DNA of 64,000 bases from Rhizophagus irregularis (lineage: Eukaryota; Glomeromycota; Glomeromycetes; Glomerales; Glomeraceae). Each line of letters opens with the position of its first letter. The first letter of the stretch is position 1. The notes under the pieces are model-generated. The model had not been told where the DNA came from. It saw nothing but the letters and a program-made list of their open reading frames with translations, and searched no databases. The position numbers were made by a program, and so were the translations under genes. The stretch lies in the NCBI RefSeq assembly GCF_026210795.1, contig NC_089455.1:2666001-2730000 (forward strand), read 5' to 3'. Shown here in pieces: positions 11,699 to 23,400 of the stretch.

Positions 11699-12555
11699 AA
11701 TAAAAAAAAAATTTTTTTTTTATTGCTTTTCTCAGTTGGTTTTTTAGTGAAGAGAAAATTTTTTTGTAAATTCTGAACATCACTATGTATTTATTACAGA
11801 AAGATTGCATGTTGAGGCCTTAATAGGAGAATATGTGATACTATAACTTTGTAAAACAAAGTTGCCCCTTTTCTTATTCTTAAATATTGTTGGTAATACG
11901 ACATCCGAAAGCGAGGAAATCTGAAAGTTTTCACGTTAAAACCAGAATTTTCTCGAAGTTTACTTTATTAGAATATCATTATACATTTACTTGATTTCCT
12001 TATCTCTTTTCAAGAATATTATTGTAGCAACAATCGCATTATCGTGGTACAAAAACTCCGAGTTATAGATAGAGATAAAATACAATAATAAAAATTTACG
12101 ATTTAAAACGGTTACACTTTTCACAAGCCACTTTACCGCTTTCACGAATATATTCCGATTTTATAGTTTACACGTGTTTCTTCCAGGTGGGCGTAGATCT
12201 TAAATGTGCGCCAGGATTTAATTGGATAAAAAATTATTACAATCGTTTTTTAGTCGTTTTTTTTTGTGCGCGAAATGATGAATTAAATAATTTATTTTTT
12301 CAAATAATAAATGACTTACCAGTATACCACAAATACTAAATTAATAATCGTATAATATTACTCCTACCCTTTCTATCATATCTTGCTTCATTTCGTGACG
12401 GGCACTCGAAGAAATATCTCTGAGTGTGGAACGCTAACTTTATTTTATCAAAAAAAAAAACGGCTAATCCTAATTCATGTTTGTCAAACTTTGCAGCACG
12501 TGACAATTTTAGATTATTTAGATTTTGCCATTTTTTTTTTTTGAAAAGCATAAAA
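11699..12555. other. Intergenic DNA between the MIR gene and Dbp4
   Basis: 857 bp separating two plus-strand genes. It holds the MIR gene 3' region and the Dbp4 promoter. CACGTG-like and CACGTGA words occur near 12171 and 12497. No gene, RNA or repeat that I can support. Confidence 0.4.
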
Positions 12556-15500
12556 ATGTCAATTCAACGTCGTAAGAAACATAATAGATCTAATGAACGT
12601 CGTAAGCTTAAACGCGAAGAAGCATTAAAAGAGTTGGAGGTTTTGGAAAAGAATTGCCAAAATCTGGTAATTCCCAATAATTTTTTTAAATAATGCTACA
12701 CTAAACTTTCCAAACAATCAACTTCTGTATTCGCGATCTTATAAGTTTAACGCGTTTTCTTTTAGCCATTAAATTTAGAATATGAAAGTTTTAAGGAATT
12801 GCCTTTATCACTTTTGACCCAACAGGGTCTACAGCAATCCAATTACATTGAAATGACGAAAATTCAACGTAAAGCTATACCTCTTGCTTTACGTGGTCGT
12901 GATGTTTTGGGTGCCGCTAAAACTGGAAGTGGCAAGACGTTAGCTTTTCTTATTCCAGTAAAGTTACAAATTTTATAATATTTCTGTCGATTGATATTGA
13001 TTAATTAGCATAATATTAATCAACTATTATAGGTAATTGAATCATTATACAGGAAAAGTTGGACACAGTTGGATGGATTAGGTGCTTTAGTTATAGCACC
13101 AACGAGAGAATTGGTAGTGTTAAGTATTTGATTATTTAGCTCATTAAAGAAGATATAATTGATTTTTCTTTTTCGATAGGCTATTCAAATTTTCGAGGTT
13201 CTCCGTAAAATAGGAAGAAAGCATTCTTTGTCAGCTGGTCTTGTGATAGGTGGTAAAAACGTAGACGTAGAACAGGAACGTATAAATAGAATGAACATTC
13301 TTATTTGTACTCCTGGACGTTTGTTACAACATATGGACCAAACTGCAAACTTTAAATGTGATAACATTCAAGTATTAGGTTAGTAATTATTTTGTTGTAG
13401 CCCTTCAAGTTCATTTGTACATAACAATTTTAAATTATTAAGTTCTTGATGAGGCGGATCGTATACTTGATTTGGGGTTTGAAAAGACTATAAATGCCAT
13501 AATTGAAAATTTGCCAAAAGAACGTCAGACTTTGATGTTTTCTGCTACTCAAACAAAGTCTGTTAAAGATTTGGCACGATTAAGTCTTGAGGTATATGTT
13601 ATTTTTATAAATAAATTTCAATTAAAAGCATCTCAAATTTTATATTAAATTTTATATAAGGATCCCGAGTATGTTTCTATAATTGAAGATTCGGAACATA
13701 GCACACCGATTAGTTTATCACAGCATTATTTAGTTTGCGAGTTACCGCAGAAACTGGATATTTTATTTTCATTTATTAAGTCGCATTTACAAGCGAAGGT
13801 TCTTGTATTCTTATCCAGCTGCAAACAGGTAAAAAAATTTTCACTATATTATTTATTTTTTATTTATTATTAAGTAAATTTTCTTAATTATCTTAGGTTC
13901 GATTTGTATTTGAAACTTTCTGTAAATTACATCCAGGAGCTCCGTTACTTCACTTGCATGGCAAGCAAAAGCAAACCAAACGATTAGAAATTTTTAATAA
14001 ATTTTCTTCTATGAAACATGCTTATCTGTTTGCTACTGATATTGCAGCGAGAGGTTTAGATTTTCCTGCTGTTGATTGGGTAGTGCAGGTAGATGCTCCA
14101 GAAAATGCAGAGACATATATTCATAGAGTTGGACGAACGGCAAGATATGATGCTTCAGGTCATGCTCTATTATTTTTATTAACAAGCGAAGAACAAGGGA
14201 TGAAAGCAGCTTTGGATAAAAAAAAAGTGCCAATTGATAAAATTAAAGTAAAATCCAGTAAGACAATCAGCATCCAAAAACAATTGCAATCATTATGTTT
14301 TAAGGATCCTGAAATTAAATATCTCGGACAAAAAGTATGTTTTTTTATTATTAAACATTATACGTATACATATAATAAATTTTTTTTTTTTTATTGTTAG
14401 GCATTTGTATCATATATACGATCGATATATCTTCAAAGTGATAAATCTATATTTAAAGTAGATGAATTACCTATAGAGGAATTCGCTGCTACTCTTGGAT
14501 TACCTGGTACTCCTAAAATTAAATTCGTTAAGGTTTGTAATTAATAATAATAATCTATTATAATAACCTTTAGTGTTCTTAAGTTTTAATTATCTCTTTA
14601 CTTAGAAGGCACAATCTAAAAATGCCACTCGTCAGAAACCAAAAAAAGTTCCTGGATACTCATCATCTGATGAAGATGAAGGGAATTCTGTTAAGATTCT
14701 TGAAATGAATAGTAACACTTTACCTAATTTAGATGTACAAGAAAAAAAGAGAAAGGAAGCTAACCCGAAATCTAAGCTGGATAAAATGTTCAATCGTAAA
14801 AATATGTCTGTCCTTACAGATCATTATAAAAAATTGGTCGATCAAGAAGCAGACAATATTACGAGCGAAGAAGAGTTGATTACCCTTAAACGTGCTAACC
14901 ACGAATTATCAGATGAACTTAAACAACCGGTATTCTTTTATGCTGTATATTCAATTATAAGTTCAATAAACTAAAGACATTTGTTTAGGGCCGTGATCCG
15001 TTATCAAAACGTAAGCTCATGAAAGCTACGTCAAAAAAATTTATTATTAAGAATGCGCCTAGAGGAAAAAGATTAATATTCGACGATGATGGAAATGTAA
15101 GAATTTAACATAAAATCATTTTTTTAATATCGCTATATTCTATAATTTATTAACTATTCAATCGTTTGTATTAGCCTCACCAAGTATATGAATTTCAAGA
15201 TGAAAAAGCTTTTCGTTCTGCAGGAGATATAGCGTCTCAAAAGAAAGAATTTATAGAGAAAGAATTTGAAGTCATGAAGAAAGAAGATATTACAGATAAA
15301 ATTATTGCAAGAGATAAGAGGCAAGAGAAAAAAATTAAGAAGAAGGTTAAATTAAAAGAAGAATTGGAGGAAAATATGAAATCTGTAGTTACCTTATCAA
15401 CAACTTTACCTATGTATAAAGAATTTCATGAAGATGAACTAAATAAAAATGCTGAAAGAGACTTTGAGGAATCATCAGATGAAGAGTACGAGAGATTAAG

Positions 15501-15654
15501 TAATAAGAGACAGGCTGCTTCTCTGCCAGATCACACTGATTTAAATGGTGGCGAGGCTCTAATTAATAAGAAACGAAAACTACTGGAAATTGAAGAACCA
15601 AAAACTTTAGAGGATCAAGAAGCATTAGCATTAAAATTATTGAATCGTTTATAA
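12556..15654 (+). CDS. DBP4: DEAD-box RNA helicase Dbp4 (DDX10/Hca4)
   Basis: Eleven exons: 12556-12666, 12766-12957, 13033-13113, 13180-13378, 13443-13591, 13661-13828, 13897-14334, 14401-14532, 14606-14929, 14989-15096 and 15175-15654. Together they make 793 residues; yeast Dbp4 is 770. All helicase motifs are present: Gln71 of the Q motif, AKTGSGKT at 88-95, PTREL, TPGR, DEAD at 197-200, SAT at 228-230, [11 protein letters not shown] near 346-356 and HRVGRTAR at 376-383. The C-terminal third has the DUF4217-type region ending [13 protein letters not shown], then long Lys/Glu-rich charged segments, as in Dbp4. In other fungi this nucleolar helicase acts in early 18S rRNA processing by releasing U14 and other snoRNAs from pre-rRNA. 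The start ATG is in a Lys/Arg-rich N-terminus typical of the family. No odd residues seen; a housekeeping gene. Confidence 0.96.
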
Positions 15655-16240
15655 TACATTAAAATATAAATTTTGCTTTTTTATTTAAATAATATTCATC
15701 AATCGACCAGCAACTTTTCTACAATATTACAATATTTCAATATACATTTCAATTAAAAATTGTCGGAATTATCTAGGTATCTCTTGGATGGTTTTACCAC
15801 CACCATAAAAATTTAAGATCTTTGCTTAATAGTGTATTATGTACTAACTAATTACCTAATATTATTCATAAACATTCACTCGAGCAATAAATAAGTAAAT
15901 GAATTTAGACCCTTATTTTTCATTTATTGAGATTTAAAGATACCAATATTCTTATAAAATCGATTTTTGTCTTCAGCTTCCTGATTCTCCAATCGTTTAT
16001 TAAATTCTTTTATTTATTTCTGATCACTTTTGTGAATAAAAGAGTCTGTAGGGTGAAAAAGCTATCAATTTCTCTTCTTTCAGTCCCTCTCAATATCTCT
16101 TTCTTTTGTTGCTAATTTTAATTTTATTCTTCTATTTATATTGGTACTTCTTTTGATGCGATCTTCCCATGTGGATTTACTAATGATTTACTGGTAATCA
16201 TTTAGATTTTTTAGTATTTCTTTTATTTCTTTTGCAACAT
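15655..16240. other. Intergenic DNA, Dbp4 to Josephin gene
   Basis: 586 bp, pyrimidine-rich toward 16100-16235. It probably carries the Dbp4 3' end and the promoter and 5' UTR of the Josephin gene. Nothing else supportable. Confidence 0.4.
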
Positions 16241-17298
16241 ATGGGAGAATCCGAACGAGTTATAAAGAAAACTGCCCGAGAACCATATCATGAACGTCAA
16301 AGTTTGTGGTTCTGTGGCCAGGTAAATTTTCATATATAATTTCGGTAAAAAGAACTATTTATAAAGTATTAATCTTTAACTTAATAAATAGCATACACTA
16401 AATAATCTAGTAAGTATCATAGTAAGTTCATATATTAGTACTTTTTCTGCTTAATAATTTATGTTATACATAGCTCCAAGGTGATGTTTTCACAAGGGAA
16501 CAACTTGAAAATATCGCTCTAAAGTTGGCCAAACAAGGAGGTCTGACATGGCGCTCTTATATTTTTAATCCACACAAAAGTATTTTGTAAGTTTATTTTC
16601 TAAATGATTATATGTGATTATCATATTTTTATATACATTTTGGTACTTTCTTTTTGAACATTATTAGCGGAGCGGGTAATTATGATATTAATGTTTTGGA
16701 GAAAGCTTTAATGAATGAAAATTTAGAAGTACAATGGTTCGATGTTAGAAAAGGTATCTCAACTAGAAAAATTATATATTTTCCTTTCAACCTATTTATG
16801 ATTATCACTTATTGTATGAAGTGAGTGCGACAAACGACAAGTAAAAAAATCTTTTTGTTTCACGCCCATAAAATCGAGGAATGGAATATTAATTATTCAG
16901 TTATTTGAAATAGTCTTCTAATAATTTTAATTTAGATATTCGATCCGTTATTCAATTCACCGATGAAACGCTTTTTGGACTTATTCTGAATGTTCCAACT
17001 TTACGTTTTTACCTTTGGACATCTTATCATTGGATTGCCATTAAACCCTTTTTTATTGATAACAAGCTTACTGGAGTTTACAATTTGGATTCGAAACTAA
17101 GCAGGGCCGAAAAATTTGAGAACGTGGAAGAGGTGAGAACATAATTATTGCTCACGTAATAATTGTTAAAAATATGTATGTTTATTCAATTTATATACTT
17201 ATGTTTAGGTTTATAAGTTCCTTGAATCTGTCGTATATCAAAATGGGAATATTCTACTTGTAAAAAAGATGGGGAAGATATTAAATAATGGCTTTTAG
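16241..17298 (+). CDS. Josephin-type deubiquitinase (JOSD1/2-like)
   Basis: Six exons: 16241-16321, 16392-16409, 16474-16586, 16668-16753, 16936-17132 and 17209-17298, giving 194 residues, the usual size of a stand-alone Josephin protein. Exon 2 is only 18 nt and encodes HTLNNL. It completes the catalytic-loop block CGQHTLNNLLQ, which is otherwise unreadable. The triad is visible as Cys25, His131 (in YHWIA) and Asn149 (in YNLDSKL). The Josephin-specific GAGNYDINVL segment is at 72-81. These are cysteine proteases that remove ubiquitin; JOSD1/2 lack the ataxin-3 ubiquitin-interacting tail, and none is seen here. The gene follows Dbp4 in the same orientation with no functional link apparent. 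Confidence 0.93.
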
Positions 17299-18784
17299 TC
17301 TGTTAAATATTAAGGAAGTCGTAGTTTTTGCATAGATTGATCAGATTAATTACATTATTACGTGACTTATGTGACACGGTCAATTTTCCAGCGCAACTCG
17401 CAGTCTATATGAAAGTTGTAATCGAATATGCAATAAACAAATGCGCAGTAACGTTAGACATCATGTATTCTGGTTGCATATAATTTATATTTAAAGCTTT
17501 TTACGTATAATAAAAAAGCGGATCTGTTGATCAGATTTTTGCGATGCGATCATATTAACGTAATTTTCCCAAAGTGTATTACAAGATCGATTCTGGGAAT
17601 TAATGTCCTTGTTAGTGAATCCTTTATCTATCTTATGCAAGTAAAACAAAATCAAATGAAAATTTCAAAACCGATCAAACTTACCATTATTTACATCACC
17701 GATAACAACAATCAAACGAATGAGTACAATCCGCAAAGTAATAATAAGGTATGTTTGTTTATTGCTCGGTTTGCTTCTTGGAATATGTCATCATGATGTT
17801 AACTGATTTCCCACCTCTATAGATGTAAAATAAAACGGACATATTATATATGTCAGCATTTTGATCTAGTGTTCCGCAAATTTTGGATCAATCCGAACAA
17901 GAAAAATAGAGAATGGAGTATACATGAAACCGAAATTGGTTAATTTCGACCTCCGAAATGGTCAAAATGGTCAAAATGATTTCGACTTGGGCCCCTCCAA
18001 AAGTTGAAATGGTCGAAATTATGTTATAGTCATGTGATTTTATAGTAAACAATAATATTAAAATTCAAAGTTAATGAACTCCGCATCCAGTGATTCGATT
18101 TTTATGATCTTTACGTGGTTGGATTCAGCTCATCGAGAGGATTCCAATGATATGTATATCATGTTTCTGTTGTATAGATCTATATTCTCACATTTTTAAT
18201 AAATTTAACAAGCATTTTGATTGTGTGTATAAGATTCCCGTCCCTACTATTATTTACATCGCTGAAAGCTTCAAAATTCCATTGTTTACAAGTGTAAGAT
18301 CATCCTTGATGATTGCAGATAAAATATTTTCACTTATTTCAACTCTCTTGATCACTTGAATTTTGGTTGTTCTAAATACATACAATCAAGCTTTACTGTT
18401 AATATTTAATTTATATATTTAGAATATTGATCGTGCTTGTTACCTTCGTTACTTTTTTCAGATGATATAATAAGAGTTTTTTTGCTTCTGGTTCTAACTA
18501 TAAAAAAGACAAATGATTTAAGTAAATAATTTGAGTAAATCATATTATAATAAAATTAATATACTACTTTTCTTAATAGCCTTTTCAATCATTTTTGATT
18601 TTTAAATTTGCATAAAATACTAGGAAGAAATTAATAATTGATTTTTGAATTTGCATAAAGTACTGAGAAGAAATTAGAATAAAAGTATGAGTTTATATAT
18701 GGCAGATATCTAATGAATCAAATCATATTAATCATTACTTAATATTACTCAATTTTTGGTCAAATAGCGTACATAGTTAAACTA
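17299..18784. other. Intergenic DNA with a degenerate repeat fragment
   Basis: No supportable gene. Around 17935-18020 the word AAATGGTCAAAATGG and related GAAATGGTC blocks repeat in both orientations. At 18065-18150 there is a partial copy of the four-motif unit (CATCCAGTGATTCG, then CATCGAGAGGATTCCAATGA), related to the outer hAT MITE. The rest is AT-rich. Confidence 0.45.
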
Positions 18785-19196
18785 CTCCAGTGAAAATTTA
18801 GTGATCACATGACCAATTTTGTTGATCATTCCCAAAAATGGTAAGCAGATTTAATGAAAAAAATTATTGTTTTTTTTTTGAATAAAACTTACTACAGAGT
18901 ACAGATATTTTCTAATTTTAAATTTATATGCTATATCGTTTTTTAAATACAGGTTTTTGTAAAATTAATTATTTACAAATTATTATATAAAAAGTCAAAA
19001 TTTATATTTAAAATGTATTTTTCTTGTTTAGGTAAATTTGTAAAGCATTTAAAAATACACATACCATGTAAGTTTAAAAAATGTATGGATTTATATTATA
19101 TTTTATTCTTATTATTTATTTTTTCATTAAATTTGCTTACCATTTTTAGGAATGATCAACAAAATTGGTCACGTGATCGCTAAATTTTTATCGGTG
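18785..19196. mobile_element. MITE with about 75-bp inverted repeats
   Basis: Left arm (about 18788-18866) contains AAAATTTAGTGATCACATGA, CCAATTTTGTTGATCATTCC and AAAAATGGTAAGCA. The right arm (about 19119-19196) is its inverted complement with a few mismatches. The loop is AT-rich and non-coding. The outermost bases differ between arms and I could not fix a target duplication, so ends are approximate. Confidence 0.75.
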
Positions 19197-19325
19197 CTGC
19201 AAATATATTATTTTTATACAATCAGATAGGACCTGCCTACTATTAAAATAAGTCACCCTGTAGCTTAAGATAAGGTTTACATATAAAACTCTTTGAAGAT
19301 CTTACTATAAAAGGAAATTTTATAC

Positions 19326-20418
19326 ACTGGTCAAAAACCAATATATCGGGTAGCAGATATGTATCAGATATATACCCAATATGTGTAGTATTAATGCAGA
19401 AAATCAGGTACCCGATATGTGTAAGATATGTGTAAATATATTGCCAAAAGTATACGTGACTTAAAAAATGACCATTAAATCACATTATTTTGACATCCAG
19501 TGATCAGAATTTAATGATTTATGATTCATTGGATTCGTCTAATTGAGACGCATCTAACTGCAGTATTTTCAGTCTGTAAGTTCAATATATAGAAGTTATC
19601 ATTGAATGTCTAAAAACAGTAAAATGCAAATAACTTTTGATCCATCAATCCTAGAGACATGAAAATAATAGATACAATGTACCTTAACAAGACAAATCTA
19701 ATGAGTTATATTTCATCTTACTAGGTTTAATAGGGAAGAAAACGTTATGAAATTTGTATTTGCTAAATTTTTAAAGATGAAAAATGAATTATTTGCATTT
19801 TACTGTTGAGAATAACATCTGATTCATCAAATTTAGAGACAGAAAAATACTTCAATTTGATGCATCTTGATAATATGAATTCATTAAATCATAAATAATT
19901 AAATTCTGATCACTGGTTATTGAAATAATGTGATTTAACTTTATGAAGTAATTCATTTTTCGTCTTTAAAAATTTAGCAAATACAAATTTTATAACGTTT
20001 TCTTCCCTATTAAACCTAGTAAGATGAAATATAACTCATTAGATTTGTCTTGTTAAGGTACATTGTATCTATTATTTTCATGTCTCTAGGATTGATGGAT
20101 CAAAAGTTATTTGCATTTTACTGTTTTTAGACATTCAATGATAACTTCTGATATATTGAACTTACAGACTTGAAAATACTGCAGTTAGATGCGTCTCAAT
20201 TAGACGAATCCAATGAATCATAAATCATTAAATTCTGATCACTGGATGTCAAAATAATGTGATTTAATGGTCATTTTTTAGAAGTGCCAGATACTTTTGG
20301 CAATATATTTACACATATCTTACACATATCGGGTACCTGATTTTCTGCATTAATACTACACATATTGGGTATATATCTGATACATATCTGCTACCCGATA
20401 TATTGGTTTTTGACCAGT
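19326..20418. repeat. 1.1-kb near-perfect palindrome (fold-back arm pair)
   Basis: Left arm 19326-about 19800 and right arm about 19945-20418 are inverted copies with few mismatches; a diverged spacer of about 145 bp lies between them. Each arm contains ACCCGATATGTGTAAGATAT-like outer sequence and then copies of the four-motif unit; the spacer is another copy of that unit. The inner arm end lacks the final G and any ATA duplication, so it is not an independent insertion. Confidence 0.9.
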
Positions 20419-23400
20419 TCCCCAACTCATTTAATATTTCCTCCTTTAATGTTAATGGCCTTAAAATGTATGGTCGTAAATTAGAAGAAATTTCCTCTTT
20501 CTTTTCCTTAAAACATATTTCCTTTGGTGGTATCGTTGATACTCATCTCCACCCTAAACAAATGAAGTTTTTATCCAAACGTCTTTCTAATTATACTGTG
20601 TTTTCCTCGAATTTGGATACTTCTAAACAAATTCTTTCTTCTAGGTGTGTTTCCTATTTATAGAAAATTCTCTTGCATCACATGTACAAGATTTTAAATC
20701 CCATTCTTCACGACTGCTTTCTGTTGATTTATATTTCAAAGGCAATGTTAAATTGCGTATATTTGTTATTTATATCCCTCCTCCTGCTGAAAGTGTTCTG
20801 CGCACTGACACTATCGATTTGCTTATTCAACAACTTATCCTTACTAAACAAGCTGGTTTTTATCACGCTGTTTGTGGCGATTTTAACATGCATTTAGATA
20901 AATATTATCCTATTTATTTTAATCAACCCCAAATTGCTTCAAAACATATACACCGATTACTTTTTCATCTCCTTTCTCACGGTTATGAAGATCTTACACC
21001 CATTAATCTTTCCGACTCTTTAGGTACCTTTCATCGCAATGACCACATTACTCGTGCTTGACATGTCATTGGACCCAGCCCTCCCTTCTCAAAGGATTTG
21101 CTCTTACTGCTTGTATTTTTAATGCTCAAGACATCTGCACATCTGATCACAACCCTGTCATCACATATTATGATATGTCTTTACCTTCGCTCTACCAAAT
21201 TGGCTCGCGCTCGTCAACTTAAGCGCCAAACCCGTCGCGTTTTCAAATTTGATTCTGTAACTGATACTCAATGGACGGAATTTGCGACAAAGCTGATGCC
21301 TTATGTGACGTTTCACCATCAACCTTTTCCTCCTGGCATATCAATCAGATGTGCGAATATCTTCAATCGCGAATCCTTAAATCCGCCAACGCTACTTTAC
21401 CTTCTTCTACTGTTGGCAATAATTATACTCCTAAGGTTCCTAAAGATCTGGAAATTTTAACTCAAAATTATCGGTTTTTAAATCGCCTAATGCATTCGAT
21501 ACGTCTATTGCGCAAATATCCTTTAACTTATTCTGCTGCTCATGAACATAAGTGGTCTATACATTTGCATCGACTTCAAAACATTCTTCAATTATATAAG
21601 AAAGTTTTTACTTTCATTCCTACACTGCCCTTTTCTCTTTCATCATGTCGACAAGATAATTTCAAGTCACTTCTTGAAGATTTATCCAATATTTCAAAAT
21701 CCTTACGGGGATTTCATTTACTTCAAGAAAAAGAATTCCAAGACTCCTCCATCCGTGCTCACTTGGACGATAGAAATAATAATTTTGAAACTGACCTTTC
21801 CTCCTTTATTGATTCAGCGCTTTCTCGCACCCGTCGCCGTATCACTTTGGACCGTGTCTTCATCGACCATCCTTCTCAACCTCAGTTGTTTAACTGCTCC
21901 TATGACATAGATGATGCTGTTGTTAACCATTTCCAAAACTTTGTACCTATAAAGTCCACTCCTCCTGTATCTATTGATACACTACCTGATAGATGGTCTT
22001 CTGCCTATCAACCTATGGATGATGTGTCCTCCTCCATCTATGATTCTTTAATGAATCCCCTACCCTTGATGAATGGTTATCCACCGTTTCTTCTACTCCT
22101 AACGGTAAAGCCTCTGGTCCTTCCATGATTACCTATGAGATGCTCAAACATCTCGGATCTCGTACCTCGGCTTTACTCCTCATTTTGATTCAATCATGCC
22201 TTTCCAAAGCTGATATTCCTGACTTATGGCGACAAGCAATGGTTTTTCCTATTCCCAAACCTCACGAATGGAAGTGTCAATTAAAAAATACTCGCCCTAT
22301 CACCCTACTCGAAGTGATTAGGAAATCTCTTGTCAAACTTTTTTATAATCGCCTTTCTACCATTATGGCTTCACATGATGTCCTTAAAGGTGGTAACTTC
22401 GCTGGTCTTCCTGGAGGTTCTTGCCGCGACCCTATTATTACTTTAGAATCTATTATCCATGATGCTGATATCAACAAAAACCCGCTTTGGATTCTTTCCC
22501 AAGATATTTCTAAAGCTTTTGATTCAGTTGATCTAACGATGTTACGTTTCGCTTTAGAACGTATACGTCTTCCAGCCTCCGCTGTTAAGTTCATCCTTTC
22601 ACTTTTTATGAAACGCACTAATCGCGTTCTCACTGCTCATGGATCTACACCTGCCTATAGGGTTCGCATTGGTATTGACCAAGGCGAAGTTATCTCTCCT
22701 CTTTTATGGGTTATTTATATTGATCCCTTACTTACTGTTTTAAAGAATGAGATGATGGACCCTTATGTTCTTTCTACACCGTCTTTAATTGATTCTTCAA
22801 GTCCTTCTCTTGATTTGAAGATTAATAATTTAGTATTTATGGATGACTCTACTCTTATTTCCTCGTCAAAAGCTGGCATGGAATTTATGCTATCCATTAC
22901 TGAAGAATTTTATCAGATCAATAACACTTCCACCAATCATAACAAATATGTGTTAATTACTAATTCGTTGCCTTTGACTTCAAATTCCACTTTACCCCCT
23001 ATTACTTTTAATTTGGATTTATCCTCTTTAAATAGTGTTCCTTCCATTATTATTACCCCAATTTCCATGACAACTTCTTTTCGTTTTTTAGGTGTCTGGT
23101 TCAACATTAAAAGCTCCCGGGATTTTGTCAAAAAGCAACTTAAACGTGAATGCTGCTTATTCGCTGCGACTATTCGCCCCGCAAAGCTCTCTTCCAAACA
23201 AGTTGTATATTTACACAATGCCGTTCTTATACCGAAACTTGAATACCGGATGCAAGTTACTCACTTATCTGAATCTGACTGTCACCTAATAACGAGAAGT
23301 ATACGATCTGTTGTAAAACATAAAGCAAATTTTTCTCGTTCTTTACCCAATTCCATTTTATTTTTGTCTCATGCCTTGGGCTTGATTAATTTGTTTGCTC

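Noticed and set aside
17527-17796. 89-codon reading frame after the Josephin gene
   Set aside because: AT-biased composition and no motif; it overlaps no splice pattern.
19326-20418. Palindrome as an independent MITE
   Set aside because: Its inner end lacks the terminal G and the ATA duplication, while the outer ends at 19325 and 26209 have both.
22343-22633. Minus-strand reading frame in the LINE
   Set aside because: It is the antisense of the reverse transcriptase region.
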